A stretch of DNA of 64,000 nucleotides from Flavobacteriales bacterium 33_180_T64 (GTDB lineage Bacteria > Bacteroidota > Bacteroidia > Flavobacteriales > Flavobacteriaceae): the NCBI GenBank assembly GCA_002162685.1, contig MAAQ01000022.1:124001-188000 (forward strand), in the 5' to 3' direction. The position numbers were made by a program, and so were the translations under genes. A model generated the notes under the pieces. The model had not been told where the DNA came from. It saw nothing but the letters and a program-made list of their open reading frames with translations, and ran no database searches. Positions 47,838 through 57,553 of this stretch are shown piece after piece. The stretch's first letter is position 1; each line of letters starts with the position of its first letter.

Positions 47838-48599
47838 ATGAAAAACACCTTAGCCCTATTAGTTATTTGTACGATTAGCATGTTAAGCTTTTCGCAAACC
47901 GAACTTACCGACAGCAATGCAGAAGAAAAACTTTTAGCGAATAATGATCGTTTAATTGTTTTAGATTTTTATGCCACCTGGTGTGGTCCTTGTAAACGCA
48001 TGGACCCTATTATGAAAGAACTAGAAACAGAATATAGTGATAGCGTTGATTTTTATAAAATAGACGTCGATAAAAACGAAATAGATGATGCTTTAAACAT
48101 TACATCTATGCCAACCTATTTATTCATCAAAAATGGCTCTAACTTAGAACAAATTGAAGGCGCTATGAGTAAAGAAGAAATGACAAGGCTCATTGAAAAG
48201 CATACAAATGCTTCTTCAGAAACTTACAACTCTAATGATTCTATAAACTCAGAATATTATGCTGCAAATGATAATCACGGGAATCCTGATGAATTTAGCG
48301 ATAATACTATAGATGCTTTATGGGACAGTACTACAAGATTAAATTCTTTGGCTTGGCATGCATACGAAAATCATGAAGATATAAAATCACTTCTTAAAGC
48401 CATCAAAATCGTTGAACGCTCGATAACACTAGAAGTTACTTATTACAACCTAGACACACATGCGGCTTTATTATATAAAACAGGCAATTATATTGCGGCA
48501 TTAAAAAAAGCAAAAGAAGCCATTGATATAGCAAAAGAACAAGGTCAGTCTTACGATTCAACTTCTGAATTGATTATCAAAATAATTGAAGAGTTATAA
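47838..48599 (+). CDS. Exported thioredoxin-fold protein
   Basis: 253 residues, signal peptide ending LSFSQ. The active site W48-C49-G50-P51-C52 is the exact thioredoxin motif, followed by the cis-Pro of SMPTYLFIK. The C-terminal ~90 residues are helical with repeat-like units (KAIKIVERSI, KKAKEAIDIAKEQG), resembling TPR. Likely a periplasmic disulfide reductase. A weak hairpin follows at 48626. Confidence 0.85.
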   Translation: MKNTLALLVICTISMLSFSQTELTDSNAEEKLLANNDRLIVLDFYATWCGPCKRMDPIMKELETEYSDSVDFYKIDVDKNEIDDALNITSMPTYLFIKNGSNLEQIEGAMSKEEMTRLIEKHTNASSETYNSNDSINSEYYAANDNHGNPDEFSDNTIDALWDSTTRLNSLAWHAYENHEDIKSLLKAIKIVERSITLEVTYYNLDTHAALLYKTGNYIAALKKAKEAIDIAKEQGQSYDSTSELIIKIIEEL

Positions 48600-48625
48600 C
48601 ATGTAATTAAAAACAAAATTTACGT

Positions 48626-48670
48626 TTGCTAGTTTAATTATTCAAATAAAATTAGCAAGCATTTTTATTT
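48626..48670 (+). terminator. Weak terminator-like hairpin
   Basis: TTGCTA (48626-48631) pairs with TAGCAA (48653-48658) through an AT-rich, partly paired middle. A T-rich stretch follows. Only 6 bp of the stem are GC-containing, so confidence is moderate. Confidence 0.4.
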
Positions 48671-49882
48671 TTCTAGCAGCAAGTTTTCAATAAACCCTGT
48701 AAACTCTTCTTTAAATTCAGTAAATTTTTCACCTGTTGCTGGACCATTAAATCCAGTATGAATTTTTCTAACCTTTCCTTTTTTGTCAATAAAAACAGAC
48801 GTTGGATAGGACAACACATGATTAAGCATTGGGAGTTTTTCTTGTGCTTTAGATTTACTAGACGTCCCGTATTGCGCTAATAGTATTGGATACTGAATCC
48901 CTACATCAACTTGTAAACGCCTGATACTATTAAATGCTTTCTCTTCTGTTTTTACATATTCAAAAGCCAAGGCTACAAATTCGATATCCTTTTCTGTATT
49001 GTTATCATAAAATTCAGAATAGTACTTACTTTCGTCAAGGCAATTAGGACACCAGGTTCCCATGATTTGAACAACAACAACTTTATTATTAAATCGCTTA
49101 TCAGATAGCGATACTTGATTCCCATTCACATCAGGAAATGTGAATTCTAAGGCATCATAACCTTCATTTAAAAACGTAAGTTTATTAGCATCTGGCAACT
49201 CAAAATCTTTGTTTCGCTTTGCTGTAAAAGGTTCCTTCCAATGGTTTCCTGAATAGAACACACCAGACATTGTACTATCGGTAACTTCAGCAGTAAATAA
49301 AAACGCATGTGCCCCATCAAAGGTTGATAGTTTCATCGTATTACCATCCAAAACACCTTCTAAATACCTATAATCACCTGTTGTAGTTCTAAAAGTACCA
49401 GAAACTTTAGAGCCTTCTTGCTTAAAAACACCTTTAGCAATATATTTATCATCTTCAGAATCTGGACTAAACATTGTTTCCCAATTTCCAGTAATATTTT
49501 TAGCTGTGTTTTTATGACTCACATCAAAACGAGTTTCAACGCCATACTCTGCGAAAAAAGGAACTACGCGATCTAAGCTTTCTTTAATAAAACTCCCATT
49601 TAATGTTCCGTCTTTTACTACAGCTTTAATATAACCTTCAAAAACAGGCGTTTTAAAAACAATCGTATCGTTTGAATACGTAATATCTGTAATCATAATC
49701 ACTTCATCTGCATTAAAAATTTTAAGCGCATCACGAGAGGTGACTTCAAAATTAAATGGCAAAGTTTCTGTATCTGTAATTTGCAATTCTGCTCTCCATA
49801 CACCTTCTTGCAAAGCTTCTGGCCGATTAAGATTACAACTTAAAAACAATAGAATGATTGGTAAAATGAGTAATTTTCGCAT
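48665..49882 (-). CDS. TlpA-like thioredoxin lipoprotein
   Basis: 405 residues from ATG 49882; a longer start adds 11 residues before a good lipoprotein signal (lipobox FLSC, then NLNRPEA). The N-terminal ~230 residues form a beta-rich domain of the type often found ahead of TlpA domains (TGNWETMFSPDSE, GVFKQEGSKVSGTF). The C-terminal TlpA/AhpC-TSA domain has MGTWCPNCLDE with Cys278 and Cys281, then SYPTSVFIDKKGKV. Probably a reductant in the periplasm, linked to cytochrome or protein maturation. Confidence 0.88.
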   Translation of the reverse strand: MRKLLILPIILLFLSCNLNRPEALQEGVWRAELQITDTETLPFNFEVTSRDALKIFNADEVIMITDITYSNDTIVFKTPVFEGYIKAVVKDGTLNGSFIKESLDRVVPFFAEYGVETRFDVSHKNTAKNITGNWETMFSPDSEDDKYIAKGVFKQEGSKVSGTFRTTTGDYRYLEGVLDGNTMKLSTFDGAHAFLFTAEVTDSTMSGVFYSGNHWKEPFTAKRNKDFELPDANKLTFLNEGYDALEFTFPDVNGNQVSLSDKRFNNKVVVVQIMGTWCPNCLDESKYYSEFYDNNTEKDIEFVALAFEYVKTEEKAFNSIRRLQVDVGIQYPILLAQYGTSSKSKAQEKLPMLNHVLSYPTSVFIDKKGKVRKIHTGFNGPATGEKFTEFKEEFTGFIENLLLEK

Positions 49883-50058
49883 GATAAATATTCTTTTTAA
49901 AAACAATGTAGTCACAACAAAGATATAATTCTTACAAAGAATGTGTAATTCTCGCTACTAAATCGTTAATGTTTTGATAAAAGCTCTATTTCAGTAAAAA
50001 AAAATCAACATTCCCTTAATTTTTATGCAAATCAAGACCTTGAAATTATTAGTATTAT

Positions 50059-50066
50059 TATCTTTG
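50059..50066 (+). promoter_or_regulatory. -7 element (TATCTTTG) for pheT
   Basis: TATCTTTGG matches TAnnTTTG, 20 nt before the ATG. A TTG 16 nt upstream (50040-50042) might be the -33 element, though the spacing is short. Confidence 0.6.
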
Positions 50067-50086
50067 GCAATTGACAAAATAAGATA

Positions 50087-52513
50087 ATGAAGATATCATA
50101 TAACTGGTTAAAGCAATTTTTAAAAACTGATTGGTCTGCTGAAGAAACAGGTGAACTACTTACCGATTTAGGATTAGAAATTGAAGGCATAGAAACTTTC
50201 CAATCTGTAAAAGGCGGTTTAGAAGGCATTGTTGTCGGCGAGGTTTTAACATGTATACAGCATCCAAATGCAGACAGGCTAAAAATAACTACTGTTAATA
50301 TTGGTACTGATAAGCCCATACAAATTGTATGTGGCGCTCCTAATGTAGCTGCTGGTCAAAAAGTACCTGTTGCTACAATTGGAACAACTTTATACACCGA
50401 AACTGGTGAAGCTTGGACCATCAAAAAAGGCAAGATAAGAGGTGAAGAAAGTCACGGAATGATTTGTGCTGAAGACGAATTAGGTCTTGGAAAATCTCAT
50501 GACGGTATTATGGTTTTAAGTGAAAATACACCGATTGGAACATTTGCTGCTGATATTTTTGATATTGAAAACGATCAAGTTTTTGAAATTGGATTAACAC
50601 CAAACAGAGCTGATGCTATGAGCCACCTTGGAACTGCTCGCGATTTAAAAGCTGGCTTGTTACAAAAAGATATTAACACCGAATTAATCACACCTTCAGT
50701 AAGCTCATTTCATGTAGACAGTAGAACTTTAAAGATTGATATTGACGTTGAGAATTATGATTTTGCACCTCGTTATTGCGGTTTAACAATTACTGGACTT
50801 AAAGTTAAAGACTCTCCTACTTGGCTACAAAACAGATTAAAAGCTATTGGTTTAGCTCCAAAAAATAACATTATTGATATCACTAATTATGTATTACATG
50901 AATTAGGTCAACCATTACACGCTTTTGATGCGGCAAAGATTTCTGGAAATAAAGTCATTGTCAAAACACTTCCTAAAGGCACAAAATTCACAACACTTGA
51001 TGATGTAGAACGTGAATTAAGCTCAGAAGATTTAATGATTTGTGATGCTGAAAAACCAATGTGTATTGCTGGTGTTTTTGGTGGTGCTCATTCTGGAGTT
51101 TCAGAAAATACAACAAGTATCTTTTTAGAAAGTGCTTATTTTAATCCAATAAGTATTAGAAAAACAGCAAAACGTCATGGTTTAAACACCGATGCTTCTT
51201 TTAGATTTGAAAGAGGCATTGATCCAAATATCACTGATTATGCTTTAAAACGCGCAGCACTTTTAATTACTGAAATTGCAGGTGGTGAAGTTTCTAGCGA
51301 TGTGATGGATTTTTATCCTAAAAAAATTGAAGACTTCCAAGTACGATTAAGTTTTGATAATGCTCAAAAATTAATCGGGCAAGAAATACCTAGAGAAACG
51401 ATTAAAAGTATTTTAACATCTCTAGACATAAAAGTTAATAACGTTACTGAAGCTGGTTTAGGGCTTACCGTTCCTGCATATAGAAATGATGTACAACGAG
51501 AAGCCGATGTGATTGAGGAAGTCTTACGTGTATATGGATATAATAATATCAATACCACCGAAAAACTAAATGCTTCAATTTCTAATACGTCTAAATTTGA
51601 AGACTATAAACTTCAAAATATTACTGGAAACCAATTGTCTGCACAAGGTTTTTTTGAAATCTTATCGAACTCACTAACAACCCCTAAGTATATTGGGTTA
51701 AGTGACCAGCTTAAGGAAGAACACAATGTAGAAATGCTTAATCCGTTAAGTAACGATTTGAGTGTAATGCGCCAAAGTTTATTGTTTTCTGGATTAGAAG
51801 CGATACGCTATAATATTAATCGAAAACGTGATAATCTGAAATTGTATGAATTTGGAAAAACCTATCACAATTACAGCGAGAATCGTGAAGAGCACAAACA
51901 TTTATCGGTATTCTTAACTGGAAATAAAAGTACTTTACGCTGGAATAATCCGCAGCAGAAAAGTGACTTCTTTTTCTTAAAAGGTATTGTAAATAGTACA
52001 TTAGAGCGCTTAGGGATTTCTAAACTCAAGGTTTCTCCAAATAAAAATGATATTTTTAGTGAAGGCATTAGTTTGTCATTAGGAAAAACAAAACTTGTTG
52101 ATTTTGGTATCATTAACAAAAAAATACTAAAGCACTTTGGAATTTCTCAAGAAGTATTATATGCTGATTTTAATTGGGATAATGTCATTGAAATGGCTAA
52201 ACACAATAGCATAACATTTAAGAGCATTCCTAAATACCCTGAAGTACGTCGTGATTTCGCTTTACTATTAGATGAGCACATAAGTTTTGAAGAGATCAAT
52301 AAGATTGCTTCACAAACTGAAAAACAATTACTTAAAGATATTGATTTATTTGATGTCTATCAAGGTAAAAATCTTCCTAAAGGAAAGAAAAGTTATGCTG
52401 TAAGTTTTACAATTCAAGATGAACACAAAACACTTACGGATAAGCAAATTGATAAAATTATGAATAAGCTACAGGCTAATTTTGAAAAACAGCTTGGAGC
52501 AGAATTAAGATAA
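50087..52513 (+). CDS. pheT: Phenylalanyl-tRNA synthetase beta subunit
   Basis: 808 residues. N-terminal tRNA-binding OB domain (~45-150, LTCIQHPNADRLKI), B3/B4 editing domain, B5 (FDAAKISGNKVIVKT, TTLDDVERELS), the catalytic-like core (GLNTDASFRFERGIDPN) and the C-terminal anticodon-binding FDX-ACB domain (KYPEVRRDFALLLDE, to the end). Pairs with PheS, not in this window. PAP2 phosphatase follows after 5 nt. Confidence 0.96.
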   Translation: MKISYNWLKQFLKTDWSAEETGELLTDLGLEIEGIETFQSVKGGLEGIVVGEVLTCIQHPNADRLKITTVNIGTDKPIQIVCGAPNVAAGQKVPVATIGTTLYTETGEAWTIKKGKIRGEESHGMICAEDELGLGKSHDGIMVLSENTPIGTFAADIFDIENDQVFEIGLTPNRADAMSHLGTARDLKAGLLQKDINTELITPSVSSFHVDSRTLKIDIDVENYDFAPRYCGLTITGLKVKDSPTWLQNRLKAIGLAPKNNIIDITNYVLHELGQPLHAFDAAKISGNKVIVKTLPKGTKFTTLDDVERELSSEDLMICDAEKPMCIAGVFGGAHSGVSENTTSIFLESAYFNPISIRKTAKRHGLNTDASFRFERGIDPNITDYALKRAALLITEIAGGEVSSDVMDFYPKKIEDFQVRLSFDNAQKLIGQEIPRETIKSILTSLDIKVNNVTEAGLGLTVPAYRNDVQREADVIEEVLRVYGYNNINTTEKLNASISNTSKFEDYKLQNITGNQLSAQGFFEILSNSLTTPKYIGLSDQLKEEHNVEMLNPLSNDLSVMRQSLLFSGLEAIRYNINRKRDNLKLYEFGKTYHNYSENREEHKHLSVFLTGNKSTLRWNNPQQKSDFFFLKGIVNSTLERLGISKLKVSPNKNDIFSEGISLSLGKTKLVDFGIINKKILKHFGISQEVLYADFNWDNVIEMAKHNSITFKSIPKYPEVRRDFALLLDEHISFEEINKIASQTEKQLLKDIDLFDVYQGKNLPKGKKSYAVSFTIQDEHKTLTDKQIDKIMNKLQANFEKQLGAELR

Positions 52514-52518
52514 ATCTA

Positions 52519-53367
52519 TTGAAAGCAAACGTTTTAATTTTAGGGATACTACTTTTATTTAGTGCAAAATTAACTTTTGCACAATCTACAAGTACAACTC
52601 AAAAAGACAGCTTAACTATTTGGCAACTTGCTAAATATGATGCAAAATACACCTTAAAAGGTGTTGGGCACTCTTTAACGCGCCCACTCCATTGGAAAGG
52701 TAATGATTTTGCTAAATTAGGCATTCTCTTTGCTGGAACAGCGACTTTAAGTCTTGCTGATAATTCGATACGTGATTTTGCTCAAAACAATAGAAATGAT
52801 TTCCCTAAAATAATTAGAGATTTTGGTTGGTATTTTGGGAGTCCCCAAAACTATTTTGGAATCAATGCTGGTTTATATGGTTTTGGATTACTTACAAAAA
52901 ATGAAAAAGTAAGAAAAACAAGTGTCCTTATTATCTCATCATCAATTACTACAGGTTTAATACAATCTATAAGTAAAACAGCTTTTGGCAGAGCACGTCC
53001 AGGATCTGAGTTAGAACATTTAGATTTTAGTCCATTTTCAAGCGAAGCAAAATACCATTCGTTTCCTTCTGGACATACTATTTTATCAATAACTATGGCA
53101 CATGCTATAGCCAAGCAATTTGATAATACTTGGGTAAAGGTTGGCATTTATTCTCTTGGAGCCATTCCTCCAATTTCTAGATTAATAGATGATGCACATT
53201 GGATTACTGATATCGCTTTTAGTGCAGCAATTAGTATTATTGTTGTGGATTGCATTGATAAATTCTTATATAGTGAAAAAGCGTATGATTATCCTAAAAA
53301 AGAAAAGCAAATCTCATGGAATTTAAGATTTAGCACCAATCAAATAGGAATCGTTGGAACGTTTTAA
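52519..53367 (+). CDS. PAP2-family membrane phosphatase
   Basis: 282 residues. Signal-like N-terminus (ending LTFAQ), then the PAP2 catalytic motifs: KTAFGRARP (KxxxxxxRP), FPSGHT (PSGH) and SRLIDDAHWITD (SRxxxxxHxxxD). This group includes undecaprenyl pyrophosphate and lipid A phosphatases. TTG start 5 nt after pheT; no ATG is available before the hydrophobic segment. A bidirectional hairpin follows. Confidence 0.88.
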   Translation: MKANVLILGILLLFSAKLTFAQSTSTTQKDSLTIWQLAKYDAKYTLKGVGHSLTRPLHWKGNDFAKLGILFAGTATLSLADNSIRDFAQNNRNDFPKIIRDFGWYFGSPQNYFGINAGLYGFGLLTKNEKVRKTSVLIISSSITTGLIQSISKTAFGRARPGSELEHLDFSPFSSEAKYHSFPSGHTILSITMAHAIAKQFDNTWVKVGIYSLGAIPPISRLIDDAHWITDIAFSAAISIIVVDCIDKFLYSEKAYDYPKKEKQISWNLRFSTNQIGIVGTF

Positions 53368-53401
53368 AAAAGCCTTTTCAGAAATACGAAAAGACTTTTT
53401 T
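53366..53401. terminator. Bidirectional terminator
   Basis: AAAAAAG-CTTTTC and GAAAAG-CTTTTTT (53366-53379 and 53388-53401) form a long stem with U runs in both directions. It serves both the PAP2 gene and the convergent lipoprotein gene. Confidence 0.75.
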
Positions 53402-53403
53402 CA

Positions 53404-55887
53404 TTATTGTTTAGTTAAAGTGAGTGTCCCTTCACAATCTTTATCAAATGAGCCATCACTTGCATTATTCCAATCGTAAGTAAAGTCACCACTAAAAATC
53501 CCTAATCCTTCATCATAAGCACCACTAAAAGTAAATGTTCTAGTGATATTATCACCTCCTGTTGTAGTATATGTAGTTTGAATATTGACGGTTAGGTTTA
53601 CACCATCAAAGGCATAATCATTTTGTGCATACACTTCATTATTAGATGCATTTAAAAAAGAATCAATATTTACTGTTCCAGAAGAAGCATTGATAACCTC
53701 AAAAAGAAGATCTCTATTATTAAAATATGAAGAACTTGTTCCTGGTCCTGAGCAATTATTGGTCAGATAAGCTGTTTTCCAAGTTCCAGCCATATCTAAG
53801 GCGTTCATATTTTCTGTTCCATTTGCTGAAATAGGCAAGATGTTATTTGTTGCACCTGCATCATTATTAACCGTTAATTGCCCTGAATAATCTTGAATTT
53901 CTGTTGGAGAAAAAGTAACTATAACGTTCTGTGAGTCTTGAGCTAAAATCGAGCCTCCACTCCAACTCTGTGTAAATGCAGTAGGAAGATCAATAGAAGA
54001 AATATTGATATTCTGATTAGAATTATTTATAATCGTAAACATTCTATTAGATGTTGTATTAATCATAACATCTCCATAATTTAAACTTCCTGTAAGTGTT
54101 AATGGAGAAACTCCATTTCCAGAAACTGCTATAGTGTTATTAGCATCACTCAAATCATTATTTACTGTAATTGTACCATCATAAGCCTGTTCTAATAATG
54201 GTGAAAATGTGATAATAACATCTTGTATTCCTTCCGAAGCTATTGCCCCAGAAGTCCAATTAGCACTATAGCCATTTGGTAAATCTATACTAAAAACAGT
54301 AACAACATCTAATGTTGTATTTGTTAGAGTTAAAGTCTGTTGATTAGTATCTATTGTTGTGATATTCCCAAAATTCAAATCTCCAGACAACTGCAAACTC
54401 GCTTCATCAGCTTCAGCAGTAAACTCAGCAATACTTTCAATATAATCACCATTAGCTTTTTTTACTTTAGCAGAAAACCCTTGCGTTGTATTTATCGTCC
54501 CAAGAGTCCAAGTCACTTCAGCAAACCCATCATCATCTGTCATTACCATGACTTCCGAAGCTGTTCCATCTGCAGGGTTAGCCGTAAAATAAACAGGCAC
54601 ATCACTTCTTGCAAAGTCTAGATTATCTAGAACTTTAACTTTCAATGGTAATTCTAATTGTTGTCCTTGTTGACCTGTTTGTTCATTTCCTGAGATTATT
54701 TCGATAGTTTTTGGAGATTCGTATACAACCTCTTCAATAGGGGAAATATCTAAATAAAAATCCAGGAGCGAATTTCCGAAGATATCGACTTCCACTCCAA
54801 TTTTAGGATGCACACCAGCTTTTAATTCGGCATCCCAATCATCATTAGGATTCTTAGCTATTGTGAAATTTTCTGTCATTTCAGGAGACACATAAGGCCC
54901 TAATACAGAGTAAATTTGCGCGCTTACTTTAGGGGTGATTACCAATTCTTGGTTAAGACTTATAGTATTTGTTGCATCTAATGGTTTAGGTTCAAATAAA
55001 TTAGTCGCCTGATAAATCCCTTCCCAATTCCCATCACTATAAGTGGCTCCTATATCTACAATACTTTCGTTAATAAAACCAGAAGTGAAAGTTATTTCTG
55101 CAGTTGCATCAACAGTAAGCTTTGCTTCTAACTTTGTATTTATGACAACTACAACAGGTACAATACCTGCAAAAAAGGTCACATAACGATCGTAGTCGAC
55201 TAGAGTTGTTACGCCATCAAAAAGATTAACAGTTTCTGTTGTTGCTAATTGAATACCACAATTTATAGTAAGGTTTGCATTTTCGGCTCTAAATTGAAAA
55301 TAATCAAGATTCCCATCTTCAAAATCAAAATCAAATGTAAAGTTAGGATTAAATGTTGCTGTACCATCAGTTATTTTAAAAATCAAAGGTCCATCTTGAT
55401 AGATTGTTGTATTAGAAAAATCGAAGACTAAGCCAAAATCAGAAACATTAACACCATCAGCAATATAGTTATAATGTACGGTTTCTGATACGACATTATT
55501 AGTACGAGATTCTGGTGAAATATTAGATGTAAAGCTAAACTCGGCACTATCAAATACATCTTCCATAGTCGCCTGTATCGTTTCTAAGGTCATTATGTTT
55601 CCATCAACAGATATACCTGCAACTCTTCTTAGAAAGCCACCTTCTTGCTCTCCAACAATAACATCACCTATAGCTACTTCGGGAATAGCACCGGAAAATT
55701 GCAAAATATAAATACCATTTAGTATTTGATTGTCGTTACTTATCAATTGTGAATTATCCTCAGTAATTGTAACCACATTTTCTTTAATAATGATCTCAGT
55801 AGAATTTTGATCAGGGTCATGAGTATCTGACTCTTTTTCACAAGAAAAAAGAATTAACAATAAGACCAGAAGCAGTACGTTTTTCAT
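53404..55887 (-). CDS. Large Ig-like lipoprotein, unknown function
   Basis: 827 residues. Lipobox LFSC precedes EKESDT. The first ~390 residues are a beta-rich region with no recognised family. Residues ~400-490 look like a bacterial Ig-like (Big_1) domain (VPVYFTANPADGTASEV, DDDGFAEVTWTLG). Two choice-of-anchor D repeats follow (FGNITTIDTNQQTLTLTN and YGDVMINTTSNRMFTIIN), then a C-terminal lipocalin-like beta part starting AGTWKTAYLTNNC. Expected at the cell surface. -7 element candidate CAAAATTA (minus TAATTTTG) at 55918-55925. Confidence 0.8.
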   Translation of the reverse strand: MKNVLLLVLLLILFSCEKESDTHDPDQNSTEIIIKENVVTITEDNSQLISNDNQILNGIYILQFSGAIPEVAIGDVIVGEQEGGFLRRVAGISVDGNIMTLETIQATMEDVFDSAEFSFTSNISPESRTNNVVSETVHYNYIADGVNVSDFGLVFDFSNTTIYQDGPLIFKITDGTATFNPNFTFDFDFEDGNLDYFQFRAENANLTINCGIQLATTETVNLFDGVTTLVDYDRYVTFFAGIVPVVVVINTKLEAKLTVDATAEITFTSGFINESIVDIGATYSDGNWEGIYQATNLFEPKPLDATNTISLNQELVITPKVSAQIYSVLGPYVSPEMTENFTIAKNPNDDWDAELKAGVHPKIGVEVDIFGNSLLDFYLDISPIEEVVYESPKTIEIISGNEQTGQQGQQLELPLKVKVLDNLDFARSDVPVYFTANPADGTASEVMVMTDDDGFAEVTWTLGTINTTQGFSAKVKKANGDYIESIAEFTAEADEASLQLSGDLNFGNITTIDTNQQTLTLTNTTLDVVTVFSIDLPNGYSANWTSGAIASEGIQDVIITFSPLLEQAYDGTITVNNDLSDANNTIAVSGNGVSPLTLTGSLNYGDVMINTTSNRMFTIINNSNQNINISSIDLPTAFTQSWSGGSILAQDSQNVIVTFSPTEIQDYSGQLTVNNDAGATNNILPISANGTENMNALDMAGTWKTAYLTNNCSGPGTSSSYFNNRDLLFEVINASSGTVNIDSFLNASNNEVYAQNDYAFDGVNLTVNIQTTYTTTGGDNITRTFTFSGAYDEGLGIFSGDFTYDWNNASDGSFDKDCEGTLTLTKQ

Positions 55888-55917
55888 AATTAGTAATTTT
55901 ATAAATTAATCAACACT

Positions 55918-55925
55918 CAAAATTA
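55918..55925 (-). promoter_or_regulatory. -7 element (TAATTTTG, minus strand)
   Basis: On the minus strand the string is TAATTTTG, matching TAnnTTTG, 30 nt ahead of the lipoprotein gene start. Confidence 0.45.
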
Positions 55926-56106
55926 GAAAAACACACCTGACAATAGTATACCCGTTATTAGGTAGATTTTAAAATTGAATTTTATAAAAAACTTTAAATT
56001 GGCAACGATGAAACTATCTGTTAAACTATTGCAAAAAATAATGAAGGCTATGCGTTTAAGATTTAAATAATTCTTAATTTTAACATTCATTAAAATCAAG
56101 ACACTC

Positions 56107-56607
56107 ATGGCAACAGTAACATTAGGTGGAAACACAGTACAGACTTCAGGATCCTTACCATCTATAGGCTCAACGGCTCCTGACTTTAAATTAACAGCTA
56201 TCGATTTATCTTCAAAGTCATTAAATGATTATACAGGACAAAACTTAGTCTTAAATATTTTTCCAAGTGTAGACACAGGAACTTGCGCACAATCTGTAAG
56301 AGCATTCAATAAAGAAGCTAGTAATCTAGACAATACAAAAGTACTTTGCATTTCAAGAGATTTACCATTTGCTATGGCTCGTTTTTGTGGCGCAGAAGGC
56401 TTAACAAATGTAGAGAATTTATCTGATTTTAAATCTGGCCATTTTGGAAAAACTTATGGACTTGATTTCACCAATGGTCCTTTAGATACTTTATTATCAC
56501 GCTGTGTTATTGTTGTTAATTCTGAAGGAAAAATCACATACACTGAACAGGTTTCTGAAATTACAAATGAGCCCAATTACAAAGCAGCACTTGATGCTTT
56601 AAAATAA
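56107..56607 (+). CDS. tpx: Thiol peroxidase (Tpx)
   Basis: 166 residues. Peroxidatic Cys60 is in DTGTCAQSVR and resolving Cys94 in MARFCGAEG, with PSVDTG and ISRDLPFA typical of Tpx. It reduces alkyl and hydrogen peroxides using thioredoxin. The dgkA gene starts inside its stop (TAATG), so the two are coupled. Confidence 0.95.
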   Translation: MATVTLGGNTVQTSGSLPSIGSTAPDFKLTAIDLSSKSLNDYTGQNLVLNIFPSVDTGTCAQSVRAFNKEASNLDNTKVLCISRDLPFAMARFCGAEGLTNVENLSDFKSGHFGKTYGLDFTNGPLDTLLSRCVIVVNSEGKITYTEQVSEITNEPNYKAALDALK

Positions 56608-56975
56608 TGTCAAAAAAAGATTCTTTATTAGTTAACAGGCTTAAAAGTATAGGTTATGCTTTTAAAGGTGCCGTATATTTATTTAAAACGGAAGCCAGTA
56701 TAAAAATTCAAATTTTCATAGCTTTTGCAATTACTATCGCTGGGTTTTACTTTGATATTTCAAAAACTGAATGGCTATTTCAAATTGCATTTATTGGCTT
56801 AGTTATGAGCTTAGAAGGTGTAAATACTGCTATTGAGTATATTTCAGATTTTATTCATCCTGAAAGACACGAAAGTATAGGTCGCATAAAAGATATTGCT
56901 GCAGGCGCAGTATTTATTGCAGCCATTTCAGCAGCTGCAGCAGCTATGGTTATATATTTACCTAAGATTTTTTAA
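56607..56975 (+). CDS. dgkA: Diacylglycerol/undecaprenol kinase family protein
   Basis: 122 residues with three membrane helices. The DgkA signature EGVNTAIEYISD (E-x-x-N-T-A-I-E) is present, with a conserved basic N-terminus and KDIAAGAVFIAA. In Gram-positive bacteria it phosphorylates undecaprenol; in Gram-negatives it recycles diacylglycerol. Coupled to tpx by TAATG overlap. Confidence 0.92.
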   Translation: MSKKDSLLVNRLKSIGYAFKGAVYLFKTEASIKIQIFIAFAITIAGFYFDISKTEWLFQIAFIGLVMSLEGVNTAIEYISDFIHPERHESIGRIKDIAAGAVFIAAISAAAAAMVIYLPKIF

Positions 56976-56976
56976 A

Positions 56977-57435
56977 TTAATTTAAATCAATACTTACGTT
57001 AATTGTCTCAGTAGCACCCAATTTAGGAACTAATACATGGTATGTTAAGTTTGGAGCCTCTGTTGTTGCATTTTGAATAAAAATGACTGTTAGATACAAT
57101 TGATTATCATCACAATTTCTAATTATTCCGTCATATACAATAGTATCAACACCATTAGAAAGTCCTTGCTTACCTATAAGCAGGTCAAAAGTTGTGAAAT
57201 CAATTTGAGGCATACAACTCCCTGTTACTAAATTATTAAAATCAGACTGTGATCTAATAATTATAAACTCGTCTACTAATTGAATATCCATTTCATATGC
57301 TGTATTAACACATGAATATTCATCTTCAAGATTTGTAATAACAATAACTCCTGGTGAACACGCATCATCACTAGAACAAGAACTAAATAAAACACATAAA
57401 AAAACACCAATAATAACAACTATAACTTTACTCAT
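56977..57435 (-). CDS. Small lipoprotein of unknown function
   Basis: 152 residues. The lipobox FSSC precedes SSDDAC. The remainder is a compact beta-rich domain with four cysteines (SC, NCDDN) and a terminal YHVLVPKLGATETINVS. It resembles PrcB-type domains only in overall pattern, so no family is claimed. Starts divergently from ftsK. Confidence 0.6.
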   Translation of the reverse strand: MSKVIVVIIGVFLCVLFSSCSSDDACSPGVIVITNLEDEYSCVNTAYEMDIQLVDEFIIIRSQSDFNNLVTGSCMPQIDFTTFDLLIGKQGLSNGVDTIVYDGIIRNCDDNQLYLTVIFIQNATTEAPNLTYHVLVPKLGATETINVSIDLN

Positions 57436-57524
57436 ATTTTAACATCTTTACTTACTAGATACAAGATTTAAAAAAGGTTGCGTCAAATTTAAAACATCTC
57501 CCTAGGTTTAACGTTAGTAATTTG

Positions 57525-57532
57525 TATTTTTG
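57525..57532 (+). promoter_or_regulatory. -7 element (TATTTTTG) for ftsK
   Basis: TATTTTTG matches TAnnTTTG. It overlaps the TTG at 57530 that would otherwise be an upstream start, which supports ATG 57554 as the real start. Confidence 0.55.
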
Positions 57533-57553
57533 TTTTATACTAATACCCCTTTA

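Noticed and set aside
49883-49915. Longer N-terminus for the TlpA-like lipoprotein
   Set aside because: The 11 added residues place a charged segment before a good lipobox signal; the internal ATG is preferred.
54340-54621. Plus-strand 93-codon frame inside the Ig-like lipoprotein
   Set aside because: Cysteine/serine-rich antisense shadow of a repetitive beta-rich coding region.
55923-56135. Minus-strand frame of 70 codons over the tpx start
   Set aside because: It overlaps the tpx start and has no recognisable features; likely chance.
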